Part shown: positions 26,059-33,756 of the stretch, in pieces | Position numbering within the stretch: position 1 is the first letter of the stretch | Layout of the letters: each line of letters begins with the position of its first letter | Assembly (NCBI RefSeq): GCF_003597125.1 | Contig: NZ_QYYA01000002.1 | Span: 372,001 to 436,000, forward strand | Direction of reading: 5' to 3' | Length of the DNA: 64,000 bases | From: Alcanivorax profundi | Lineage (GTDB): Bacteria; Pseudomonadota; Gammaproteobacteria; Pseudomonadales; Alcanivoracaceae | Notes under the pieces: model-generated | What the model was told of the DNA's origin: nothing | The model's input: the letters and a program-made list of their open reading frames with translations, nothing else | Databases searched by the model: none | Translations under genes and position numbers: made by a program

Positions 26059-28647
26059 TTACAGCTCGACACGGGGCAGGCGCAGCAGGAAGCGACTCCC
26101 CTGATTCACCTGGCTTTGCACCTGAATATCGCCGCCGTGACGCTCGGTCACGACCTTCACGAAACGCAGCCCCATACCGGCACCACGGGTCCGGGCCCCC
26201 CCGCTGGTACTGGCACGACTGAAGCGCTGAAACAGCCGTGACTGAAACTCTTCAGGGATCCCTACCCCGCGGTCACGTACCTCACAGCAGACCTCATTGC
26301 TCTCGGAGAACAAACGCACATCTACCGAACTGCCCTCGTGGCTGTACTTGATGGCGTTGGTCAGCAGGTTGACCACCAACCGTTCCAGCAATTCGTTATT
26401 GCCCAGCACCCAGACATCCTGCTCCGGATCGTAATCAAAGCGCAGCGCAATTCCCCGCTGCTGCGCCTGGATTTGCACCAGATCGATGGCGCTTTCCACC
26501 ACATCCAGCATGTCTTGCTCGCTCAGCTCCACGGTTTCTACCGCTTCGACCCGGGCCAGCTGCAGGAATTGCTCGGCGATGCTCAGGTTACGCTGGGCGT
26601 AGTGCTGCACGTTATCCAGAAACGCCGGCAGGTCCGGGTTGCTGTCCTCACGCATTTTTTCTGTCAGCGCCAATACCGAGACCATGGGCGAGCGCAGGTC
26701 ATGGGACAGGAAATCGAGCATTTCTGAACGCGCACGCAGGGCCTGCTTGACCTCGGAGATATCCTTGAACGACAGGATCATCATGCGTCCGGGGTTGTCC
26801 CCGGCGTGCACCAGCAGCATATCCAGATACAGATCGGCCCCCTGACGATTGCGGCATTCCAGCTGGCTGCGCCCCTCGGCCAGAGTCTGGCGCAACAGCA
26901 CATCCCAGCTACGCTCACGCAACTCCAGCTCACGGCCCAGATCGGTCACCAGGGACTGGCCACTGTCCAGCATTCCCATGTCGATGCCCAGCAACAACGC
27001 CGCCTGGGGGTTGGCATAAACAATCACCCCGCAGGCATCCGCAATCACGACCCCTTCGCGAATCTGCGCCAGCGTGACCTGGAAAAAGCGGGTCAGTGCT
27101 TCCTGGCGTTCTTCTTCCCGCTGCAAACGCTCGATATGGTTTTCCAGTACCTCGTAGCGCGGCCCCGACAACGGTTCATGGGAACGCACCCGCACTAGCA
27201 TGGCCCGCACCCAATAATCGTAGGTATCGGCATCCAGCGCCTGTTCCCACACCACATCCAGCTCATAGCGCTTCCCCTCATGCCGGAAGCGGTACTGGCG
27301 CGCCAGGCCACTTTTCCAGCCCGATGCCGGCAGACGGTCCCCCCCGCGCAGGGGCATATCCCCCCCCTGAAGCCGCCAGGCCTTCACCGGCATGACGGTG
27401 TCCAGCATGTTTGCCATCTGCTGCAGGGAAGAGGCACGGGTAAGACGCTGGTTCAGGTCGCTGTATCCGGACAACCGCTCCAGGGCGTTGCGCATATAGG
27501 AAAGAGAGTATTCCAGACGTCGCCAGGTCCATAGCGGATAAGCCATCAATGCCGCCGCCATGGCCGGCGCCGGCGGGAACCACAATCGCAGGGTAATCAG
27601 CAGGACCATGCTCGCCAGCAGACAGGCCCCCATGATTCCCGCCACCAGCGGGATCGACCAGCGCGGCAACACAAACGGCAACAGCAACGGCGCCAGCAGC
27701 GCCAGCAGCGCCCCCAGCACCAAGGCGCTGGGCTTGCCCAGATCGCGGATCAGGCGATCCTCGCGCAACGCATCCAGCAAATTAGCATTAATCTCCACCC
27801 CGGCCATCAACTCGCCACTGTTCCCCATGGGGGTCGGCAACATATCGCCCAGCCCTGCCGCAGTGGCGCCGATCAGGACGATCTTGTCGCGAATCAATTG
27901 CTCGGGAATCAGGTTTTCCAGCAACTCCACCGCAGAGACCTGCGGGTAGCTGTTAGGGCCGTTCACGAAAGGAATCAGGCGATGGTAGCGGCGCACATTC
28001 GCCAGCCCGGAAAACTCTTCGCCCTTGTCAGCGGGGAACAACTGCTCGGAGAGCATGCCTTCCTGTACCAGTAAAGTCTGGGTGATGTGCGGCCACCAGG
28101 CCTGCCCGATACCGGAACGCATGAACACGGAACGGGCAACCCCATCGGCATCCAGCTCCAGATCCACATGCCCCAATCCGGCCGCCGCTCGAGCAAACGG
28201 AGAATGCGGCAGCACTTCGATCAACTGCCCGCCGGCACGCAATTGCTCCACATGCACCGGCAGGTACACATGACCATTGGCGGCCATGGCCTGCACCAAA
28301 GCCAGGTCCGAACGGGGATTGTTGCGGTCCGGTTCCGACAGGATCAGATCCATCAGCACCGCCCGGGCGCCCATCTCGGTCAGCCGGTTGATAATGTCGG
28401 CGTGAACTTGTCTGTCCCAGGGCCAACGGCCTACTTCCCGCAGGCTGTATTCATCGATACCGACGATCACCAGGTCACTGGCGGGTTCATCCGGCAGCGT
28501 ATGCAGCAGGTTGTCGTAGATATAGCGATCAACAAATGACAGTGCACCACTGATGCTCAGCAGTACGCTCAGTGCCGCCACCAGGAACAACACCGACAGG
28601 TGCTCAGCAAGGTAACGACGATGGTCCGGACTCAGACGCGCGGGCAT
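26059..28647 (-). CDS. CHASE2-PAS hybrid sensor histidine kinase (membrane-bound)
   Basis: An 862-residue kinase. A first helix (about 16-36) leads into a large extracytoplasmic CHASE2 domain (VIVGIDEYSLREVGRWPWDR; IVLIGATAAGLGDMLPTPMG), then three helices around 300-375, a PAS domain (IREGVVIADACGVIVYANPQ), HisKA with FLSHDLRSPMVSVLALTEK, and HATPase with NLLTNAIKYSHEG and GAGMGLRFVKVV. CHASE2 domains sense unknown outside signals and often occur with FecR/LysM proteins. Its stop side is free; its start lies three bases after the LysM-FecR gene, third in an operon led by a response regulator. Confidence 0.92.
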   Translation of the reverse strand: MPARLSPDHRRYLAEHLSVLFLVAALSVLLSISGALSFVDRYIYDNLLHTLPDEPASDLVIVGIDEYSLREVGRWPWDRQVHADIINRLTEMGARAVLMDLILSEPDRNNPRSDLALVQAMAANGHVYLPVHVEQLRAGGQLIEVLPHSPFARAAAGLGHVDLELDADGVARSVFMRSGIGQAWWPHITQTLLVQEGMLSEQLFPADKGEEFSGLANVRRYHRLIPFVNGPNSYPQVSAVELLENLIPEQLIRDKIVLIGATAAGLGDMLPTPMGNSGELMAGVEINANLLDALREDRLIRDLGKPSALVLGALLALLAPLLLPFVLPRWSIPLVAGIMGACLLASMVLLITLRLWFPPAPAMAAALMAYPLWTWRRLEYSLSYMRNALERLSGYSDLNQRLTRASSLQQMANMLDTVMPVKAWRLQGGDMPLRGGDRLPASGWKSGLARQYRFRHEGKRYELDVVWEQALDADTYDYWVRAMLVRVRSHEPLSGPRYEVLENHIERLQREEERQEALTRFFQVTLAQIREGVVIADACGVIVYANPQAALLLGIDMGMLDSGQSLVTDLGRELELRERSWDVLLRQTLAEGRSQLECRNRQGADLYLDMLLVHAGDNPGRMMILSFKDISEVKQALRARSEMLDFLSHDLRSPMVSVLALTEKMREDSNPDLPAFLDNVQHYAQRNLSIAEQFLQLARVEAVETVELSEQDMLDVVESAIDLVQIQAQQRGIALRFDYDPEQDVWVLGNNELLERLVVNLLTNAIKYSHEGSSVDVRLFSESNEVCCEVRDRGVGIPEEFQSRLFQRFSRASTSGGARTRGAGMGLRFVKVVTERHGGDIQVQSQVNQGSRFLLRLPRVEL

Positions 28648-28650
28648 GAA

Positions 28651-29760
28651 TTACAGGGCCAGCAGCATGGCAGCCGCCCCGACAAATACCCATAGATCCC
28701 AACGAGGCTTTTCTTCCGGCGGTGCAGGCGGTTCAGGGGGCGGAGGCGGTGGGGCCGGCGTCACCACGATGTCACGCCAGTTTTCATGGCCACGCAGACC
28801 GTGGCCATCCACCGCACGCACCAGCAGGCGGTACTCGCCTACCGGTAAGTCTTGCTGCCAGTGGCCGGCCTCCAAACGCTGTTGCCCCAGCAAACGGTTG
28901 TCCGGTTGCTGATACCACTCGACCCAGTAATGGTCCGCCTCGGCCTGGGTTGGCCAAACCGCCACCGCCCCGGTGTGGCTGACGGTCAGTTCAACGGTAG
29001 GCGCAGGCAGCAATGGCACCGGCGCCATGGGCGACTCATCCACCTGGGCCAGGGTGGCAAAGCCCCCTTCCACTTCACGGGTGGTGCCGCGGGCGCCCAC
29101 ATCCACCTGACCGCTGATCACTTCGTTACGGGTGGTCTCGGCGCCGTCTACACCCAGGTAGTATTCGGTGCCGCGCACCGCCGCCACCGCCCCCGGGGTA
29201 TAGACCTCGAACGAGGCTTCATCACTGGTCAGCGGCGTCACACGGTTACGGATATTGCCGCGCTCCAGGCGCAGCTCGGTGCGCTCACCGGGCTGATCCA
29301 GAAAACGGCGGTAACGGGTTACCACCAACAGACTGGAAGGCTTGATCGAGACATCCGACTGGTCGGCAAAATGAATACGGGCACTGCCATCGGCCCCGGT
29401 TTCCAGTGCATCACCAAATTGCACCGTGTCCCCGGTACTCACAGGGCGGGGTTCTCCGCCTGCGGCGGGGTACAGCATAACTTCACCGGTAACCGCTTCC
29501 AGCCGGGCAGGAATGGGTTTTTCCTTGAGCCAGTCGATGGACACCCGAAGGCTGTCGCCCGGGCGCAGGGCGTGGGGATCGGTAAGGTGATTATGATCGG
29601 CCAGCTGACGCCAGCAGGCCTCGGGCTGCTGGGCAAACCGCAAGCACACCTTCCAGAGGGAATCGCCGGGGCGGAGTGTGTAGTGCCAGTCTTCACTGGC
29701 CTGCGCTGCCGGGAAAAGCCCCAGCCACAGCAGGGCGGCTATCCCCAACCAGACCCTCAT
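28651..29760 (-). CDS. Secreted LysM plus FecR-domain protein
   Basis: A 369-residue protein with signal peptide (IAALLWLGLFPAAQASE), a LysM-like module (about 25-75: LRPGDSLWKVCLRFAQQPEA and ALRPGDSLRVSIDWL), a FecR domain (AVTGEVMLYPAAGGEPRPVS; YTPGAVAAVRGTEYYLGVDG), a fibronectin-like strand region, a proline-rich linker and a terminal hydrophobic helix (WDLWVFVGAAAMLLAL) that may anchor it. It likely links peptidoglycan to the CHASE2 kinase encoded next. This arrangement is known in several proteobacteria, but the signal is unclear. Confidence 0.88.
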   Translation of the reverse strand: MRVWLGIAALLWLGLFPAAQASEDWHYTLRPGDSLWKVCLRFAQQPEACWRQLADHNHLTDPHALRPGDSLRVSIDWLKEKPIPARLEAVTGEVMLYPAAGGEPRPVSTGDTVQFGDALETGADGSARIHFADQSDVSIKPSSLLVVTRYRRFLDQPGERTELRLERGNIRNRVTPLTSDEASFEVYTPGAVAAVRGTEYYLGVDGAETTRNEVISGQVDVGARGTTREVEGGFATLAQVDESPMAPVPLLPAPTVELTVSHTGAVAVWPTQAEADHYWVEWYQQPDNRLLGQQRLEAGHWQQDLPVGEYRLLVRAVDGHGLRGHENWRDIVVTPAPPPPPPEPPAPPEEKPRWDLWVFVGAAAMLLAL

Positions 29761-29781
29761 AATGTGCTTCCTTGTAGTGAC

Positions 29782-30495
29782 TTATTCTTCGACAGGCTCC
29801 AGACGATAACCGTGCTGATAAACCGTCTTGATTCGGTAGCCACGCTCCGGACGAATCTGAAGGCTGCGACGGATGCGGCTGATGTGCACATCCACCGTCC
29901 GTGACTCAATGGGGGTCATGATACCCCAGACTTTCTCCAACAGGTGGGCCCGGCTCATCAGCTTGCCCACATTCTGGAACAGGTAGCTGGCCAGTTCATA
30001 GTCCTTGTCGGTCAGTTTAACCGGATCCTCATCCAGCAAAATCTGCCGGCGGGCACGATCAACCACCCAGGGCCCGACTGTCAGCGCCTTTTCTTCATCC
30101 ATTTCCGCTACCCCTGCCCGGCGCCCTAGGGCAGTAATCCGGGCCAGCAATTCCGCTTGCTTGGTCGGCTTCACCATGTAGTCATCTGCTCCCTGGGACA
30201 ACGCCCCGACAATGGACGACTCATCATCACGCTGGGTGGCAAACAGCACCGGCGTGCGGTTTCCGCTGGCGCGCACTTCTTCCAGAACGGCATAGCCATT
30301 CATGTCCGGCACTTCCCAATCCAGCACCAGAATATCGAAGGTATCGCGGCGCAGCAGGGACATAAAATCCCGACCGTTGGCCAGATGAATACAGTTGTGC
30401 CCGGCCTCTTGCAGCCAGTGGGTCACCAGCTCGGCCTGGGCCATGTCATCTTCCAGATATGCAATGCGCACGGTTGTCTCCATTTGCCCATTCAC
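29782..30495 (-). CDS. OmpR-class response regulator of the CHASE2 kinase operon
   Basis: About 237 residues (start may be 30483 at METTVRIAYLED). The receiver has the acidic pair LEDD, phospho-acceptor D in ILVLDWEVPDMNG and K in DDYMVKPTKQAELL; the output is a winged helix with RTVDVHISRIRRSLQIRPE. It leads the operon followed by LysM-FecR and CHASE2 kinase genes, 21 and 3 bases apart, so these three form one signalling unit. Its targets are unknown; the next rightward-facing genes are unrelated. Confidence 0.92.
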   Translation of the reverse strand: MNGQMETTVRIAYLEDDMAQAELVTHWLQEAGHNCIHLANGRDFMSLLRRDTFDILVLDWEVPDMNGYAVLEEVRASGNRTPVLFATQRDDESSIVGALSQGADDYMVKPTKQAELLARITALGRRAGVAEMDEEKALTVGPWVVDRARRQILLDEDPVKLTDKDYELASYLFQNVGKLMSRAHLLEKVWGIMTPIESRTVDVHISRIRRSLQIRPERGYRIKTVYQHGYRLEPVEE

Positions 30496-30667
30496 CTGTC
30501 GCTTCGCGCTTCCTTTCTGAGCGCTAACGCCGGTAAAGGCTACAGGGTTATCAAAGAGTTAGCGGGAAAAGATTGTAAAATGCCGCCACCGATAAAGCGA
30601 TACTTCAACCCCGGGTTCCCACCCGCATTCCGCTGCGTCCTGGCCCGATCTCAACCCCGCAAGCGGG

Positions 30668-30997
30668 CTACGCCGAGCGCGCTGTCAACTTCAGCCCCAC
30701 CACACCCACGATAATCAGTCCCATGAACAACAGGCGCGATAGCTGGGCAGGATCCTTGAGCCAGACAATGCCAATCACGGTGATACCCACGGCACCCAGC
30801 CCTGTCCACACTGCATACGCCGTGCCCACCGGAATACCCCGCATGGCATAGGACAACATCAACATGTTCAACCCGGTGAGCACCAGCGAGGTGCCAATCG
30901 ACGCCACACCCGGGTTCATTTGGATCCACTTGAGACTCAGCGCCCAGGCAATCTCCACAATCACGGCCAGCAGCAGTACGACCCAATACAGGTTCAT
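30668..30997 (-). CDS. Small multidrug resistance (SMR/SugE-like) transporter
   Basis: Exactly 109 residues from MNLYWVVLLLAVIVEIAWAL, with four membrane helices and the conserved Glu15 in the first. The GAVGITVIGIVWLKDPAQL block is SMR-typical and the sequence leans to the SugE/Gdx group (guanidinium exporters). A TATAAT box lies at 31093-31098 on the minus strand, about 95 bases upstream, with a weak -35. I looked for a guanidine riboswitch in the leader and saw none, so the substrate stays open. Confidence 0.88.
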   Translation of the reverse strand: MNLYWVVLLLAVIVEIAWALSLKWIQMNPGVASIGTSLVLTGLNMLMLSYAMRGIPVGTAYAVWTGLGAVGITVIGIVWLKDPAQLSRLLFMGLIIVGVVGLKLTARSA

Positions 30998-31249
30998 CGG
31001 CTTCTCCAGGCGGGCTCGTACAGGCACCAGAACCGCCGGAAACCCGAAAGAGGCGGCCTGAGAAGACATTGCACCAGATGGGTGCAGCGCGAATTATAGC
31101 CAACCCACGCGGCAATGCACCCATCCATGGACGCCACCGCCACAACCGGCTATCATTCGCGCCCGTTGGATCCCCCAAGTTCCAGCTGCACGGCCCGGGT
31201 AACAGGATGCTACCCCTGCCCGTGCAACCCTGATTGCACAATGTGTTTT

Positions 31250-31326
31250 GCGCCCGTAGCTCAGCTGGATAGAGCGTTGCCCTCCGGAGGCAAAGGTCAG
31301 AGGTTCGAATCCTCTCGGGCGTGCCA
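31250..31326 (+). tRNA. tRNA-Arg (anticodon CCG)
   Basis: A full 77-nt cloverleaf: acceptor GCGCCCG/CGGGCGT (one G-U), D-arm GCTCAGCTGGATAGAGC, anticodon arm TTGCC-CTCCGGA-GGCAA with anticodon CCG, T-arm AGAGG-TTCGAAT-CCTCT, discriminator G and encoded CCA. It marks the border between ordinary genes and the defence island. I saw no second copy of its 3' end within the window. Confidence 0.96.
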
Positions 31327-31331
31327 TCTTT

Positions 31332-31377
31332 CCCACAAAAAAGGGGCCTTCTGATCAGAAGGCCCCTTTTTTGTGGG
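31332..31377 (+). terminator. Perfect 46-bp palindromic terminator after tRNA-Arg
   Basis: CCCACAAAAAAGGGGCCTTC then TGATCA and its full mirror form a 23-bp perfect stem that contains both an A-tract and a T-tract, so it can stop transcripts in both directions. It begins five bases after the tRNA. The stretch from here to jetA (31,496) shows no gene. Confidence 0.9.
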
Positions 31378-31495
31378 ACATCAAGGTCGGCCGCCGTTAT
31401 TGAAAGACCGCCTCCTCTTGGAGCCCCCTCGCCAACCTGATTAAATGACCCATTGCACATCCTTCTGTGCCCCATCACGCCACAATAAGCGAGCC

Positions 31496-32950
31496 ATGTT
31501 TTTCAGCGACGAGCGCGCCCAATTCTTCAAGCCCCTCACCGGCAAGTACCGCGAACAGGTAGTCGAATGCCTGCGCCTGCTGCACGAGCGGCTGTACAGC
31601 GCCAAGGCGGACTACGGCGAATCACTCAAGCGTGATCAGGTGCTGGATGTGTTCAGCGAAGCCCTGGAACGGGCCCCGCTGCTGGACGGCGACGAAGACG
31701 GCAGCCGCTTCCGCAACAATCGCGAGCAGGCAGGCTGGATCCTCAACCTGCTGGTGGAGCATGGCTGGCTGAAGCGGGACAAGGACGAAGCCTCCTTCCA
31801 GTCCACCTACCCGTTCAGCCGCACCGGCCGCCTGTTCACCCAGACTCTGGCGGAAGTGGACGGGCGCAGCGTGCGCACCCGCCACCGCAACACCCGCAAC
31901 ACCCTCAATGCCCTGGCCGCCTTTGTGGATCGCGGTGAGGTCTACGATCTGCTCGATGCCCACGAACATTCCGAGCGCATCATCGCCGACTTCACCGACA
32001 TCATCGCCGAGCTGGAAGAACGCAAACGGGAGCTGGTGAAAGAAGTGGAAGCGCAGCAATTGGTGCAGCAGGCCAGCGACCAGTTCTTCGACTTCATGGA
32101 AAAGCGCTTCCAGCCCGACGTGGCGATTCGCATGTCCGCCGACAGCGTAGAAAAGCACCGCGACCGTATTCAAAGCACCATCGAACAGATCAAGCGCAAA
32201 CCAAAAACCTGGAAGGCCAACGCCGAAAAGGAACTGCGCCGCCTGGCCCCGGACCTGATCGTCAGCCAGGACGCCTCCGTGCTGTTCCAGCTGCTGGACA
32301 GCATCGAGACGCGCATGCGCAACGCCTCGGAAATCATGCTGCCGGCACTGCGCCGCACCCTGCAGGGTTTCACCCGCCGGGCCGACATCATCATTCGCCA
32401 GCTCAGCTACCTGCACAGCCAGAAGCACAACGACATCGTCGGCCTGTGCAAGGAACTGTCCGAGCTGGATGAAGAAACCTATAACGCGCGTCTGCAGCAC
32501 GCCGGCGACAGTCTCGCCAGCCTGCACCTGGGCTTTGTGGATCCCGCCCAGGTACGCCTGCGCGAACAGCGCAGCCAGCGAGTGGTGCACAGCCGCATGG
32601 TGGAACTGGACGACCCGGACGCCGACACCCTGCGCGAGCTGGCCACCCAGCAGCTGCTGGAAAAGGCCTTCAATATCAATGGTGGCGCCCTGCGCGATTA
32701 CCTGCGCGATGCCCTCGGCGCCAGCCGCCGCATCGACAACCGCGACCTGCCCATTAACACCGCCCGCGACCTGCTGGCCCTGAGCCACGTGATCGAACTG
32801 GGCAGCGCCGACCACGCCGCCAACGGCTTCCGCCTGCGTATTACCCCCACCGACCCCATCACCGACGAACACTACTTCGTCCGTCGTGATGGTTTCCTGC
32901 TGGAACTGGAACACGATGAGCCAAGCACCATTACAACACGCCCTGAGTGA
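31496..32950 (+). CDS. jetA: Wadjet protein JetA (kleisin-like subunit)
   Basis: A 484-residue first gene of a JetABCD set. The start MFFSDERAQFFKPLTGKYRE is typical of Wadjet JetA; winged-helix-like segments follow (GWILNLLVEHGWLKRDKDEA), then a long helical middle with coiled coil (DIIAELEERKRELVKEVEAQ). In the known complex, JetA bridges two JetC heads like MukF/kleisin. ATG 31496 is chosen since the upstream codons to 31445 are not conserved-looking. The stop overlaps the jetB start by 35 bases. I did not fix the Wadjet subtype. Confidence 0.88.
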   Translation: MFFSDERAQFFKPLTGKYREQVVECLRLLHERLYSAKADYGESLKRDQVLDVFSEALERAPLLDGDEDGSRFRNNREQAGWILNLLVEHGWLKRDKDEASFQSTYPFSRTGRLFTQTLAEVDGRSVRTRHRNTRNTLNALAAFVDRGEVYDLLDAHEHSERIIADFTDIIAELEERKRELVKEVEAQQLVQQASDQFFDFMEKRFQPDVAIRMSADSVEKHRDRIQSTIEQIKRKPKTWKANAEKELRRLAPDLIVSQDASVLFQLLDSIETRMRNASEIMLPALRRTLQGFTRRADIIIRQLSYLHSQKHNDIVGLCKELSELDEETYNARLQHAGDSLASLHLGFVDPAQVRLREQRSQRVVHSRMVELDDPDADTLRELATQQLLEKAFNINGGALRDYLRDALGASRRIDNRDLPINTARDLLALSHVIELGSADHAANGFRLRITPTDPITDEHYFVRRDGFLLELEHDEPSTITTRPE

Positions 32951-33608
32951 GGCCCTGGACGCCCGCGGCGTCACCCCTGCCCAGTTCTCGGAACTGATGA
33001 TCCGCCTGCTGGATCACGGCGTGCTGTGCCGCAGCGAAAGCAAGAAGGAAGCGGAACTCTACGACCGCTACCTGCAGATTCCCGAACTGGTGGAAGACTA
33101 CCTGAGCGTGCTGCACATCCGCCTGCATCATGAGCGCCGCTTCACCTCTCTGCGCCTGTTCCCCCCCGGTGCCGAAATCCCCGGCGAAGCCGACAGCGAA
33201 GACGGTTTCAACAGCGGCCTGCGCAATCGCCTTAGCCAGCAGGAAGTGGCCCTGATCCTGGTGCTGCGCGCCGAATACGACAAATCCCTGCGCGACGGCC
33301 AGATCGACGAACACGGCCAGGCCACCCTGCCCCTGGAAGCCATCAACCTGGCCAGCAAAAACCTGCTCGGCCGCCCGCTCCCGGAAGGCCGCACCGAACG
33401 CGACGCCCTGTTCCGCCGCATGCGCCAACTACGACTGATCCGCAGCGACGGCGACAACAGCCTGGAAGACAACGAAACCTGGCTCACCATCCGCCCGGAC
33501 ATCACCAGCCTGGTCACCGACACCGTGCTCTCGCAACTGCTAGGCGACGACAACAAACCCGCCAGCAACGACGACGCCGAAGACGACAAGGAGGAGGACC
33601 AGCAATGA
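32916..33608 (+). CDS. jetB: Wadjet protein JetB (DUF4194, MukE-like)
   Basis: A 230-residue winged-helix protein starting MSQAPLQHALSEALDARGVT. The core YLQIPELVEDYLSVLHIRLH and QQEVALILVLRAEYDKSLRD matches DUF4194/JetB proteins, which bind the kleisin JetA as MukE binds MukF. The tail is highly acidic (DDAEDDKEEDQQ). ATG 32916 overlaps the jetA end, so they are coupled. A 148-base gap with REP palindromes separates it from jetC, unusual inside a Wadjet operon. Confidence 0.88.
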   Translation: MSQAPLQHALSEALDARGVTPAQFSELMIRLLDHGVLCRSESKKEAELYDRYLQIPELVEDYLSVLHIRLHHERRFTSLRLFPPGAEIPGEADSEDGFNSGLRNRLSQQEVALILVLRAEYDKSLRDGQIDEHGQATLPLEAINLASKNLLGRPLPEGRTERDALFRRMRQLRLIRSDGDNSLEDNETWLTIRPDITSLVTDTVLSQLLGDDNKPASNDDAEDDKEEDQQ

Positions 33609-33625
33609 TCCAAACCACCTCCCTC

Positions 33626-33732
33626 CGTAGGAGCCTGCCTGCAGGCGATCTTTACCCCAACACCATCCGTAGGAGCGTCGCTCGCGGCGCGATCCCCAAC
33701 GCCCACAATCGCGCCGCCAGCGACGCTCCTAC
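33626..33732. repeat. REP palindromes between jetB and jetC
   Basis: GTAGGAGCGTCGCTCGCGGC through GAT (33669-33693) is matched by its inverted, nearly exact copy at 33708-33732. A variant GTAGGAGCCTGCCTGCAGGC precedes them at 33627. These are GTAGGAGC-type REP elements, here lodged inside an operon. They can stabilise or attenuate mRNA, so jetC/jetD levels may differ from jetAB. Confidence 0.8.
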
Positions 33733-33756
33733 CAAAAACCGCAAACAGGTCCACCC

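Noticed and set aside
30998-31100. Guanidine riboswitch in front of the SMR gene
   Set aside because: The leader has a small hairpin (GCACC-CATCT-GGTGC) and a TATAAT box, but no pair of ACGR loops or ykkC-type conserved core.
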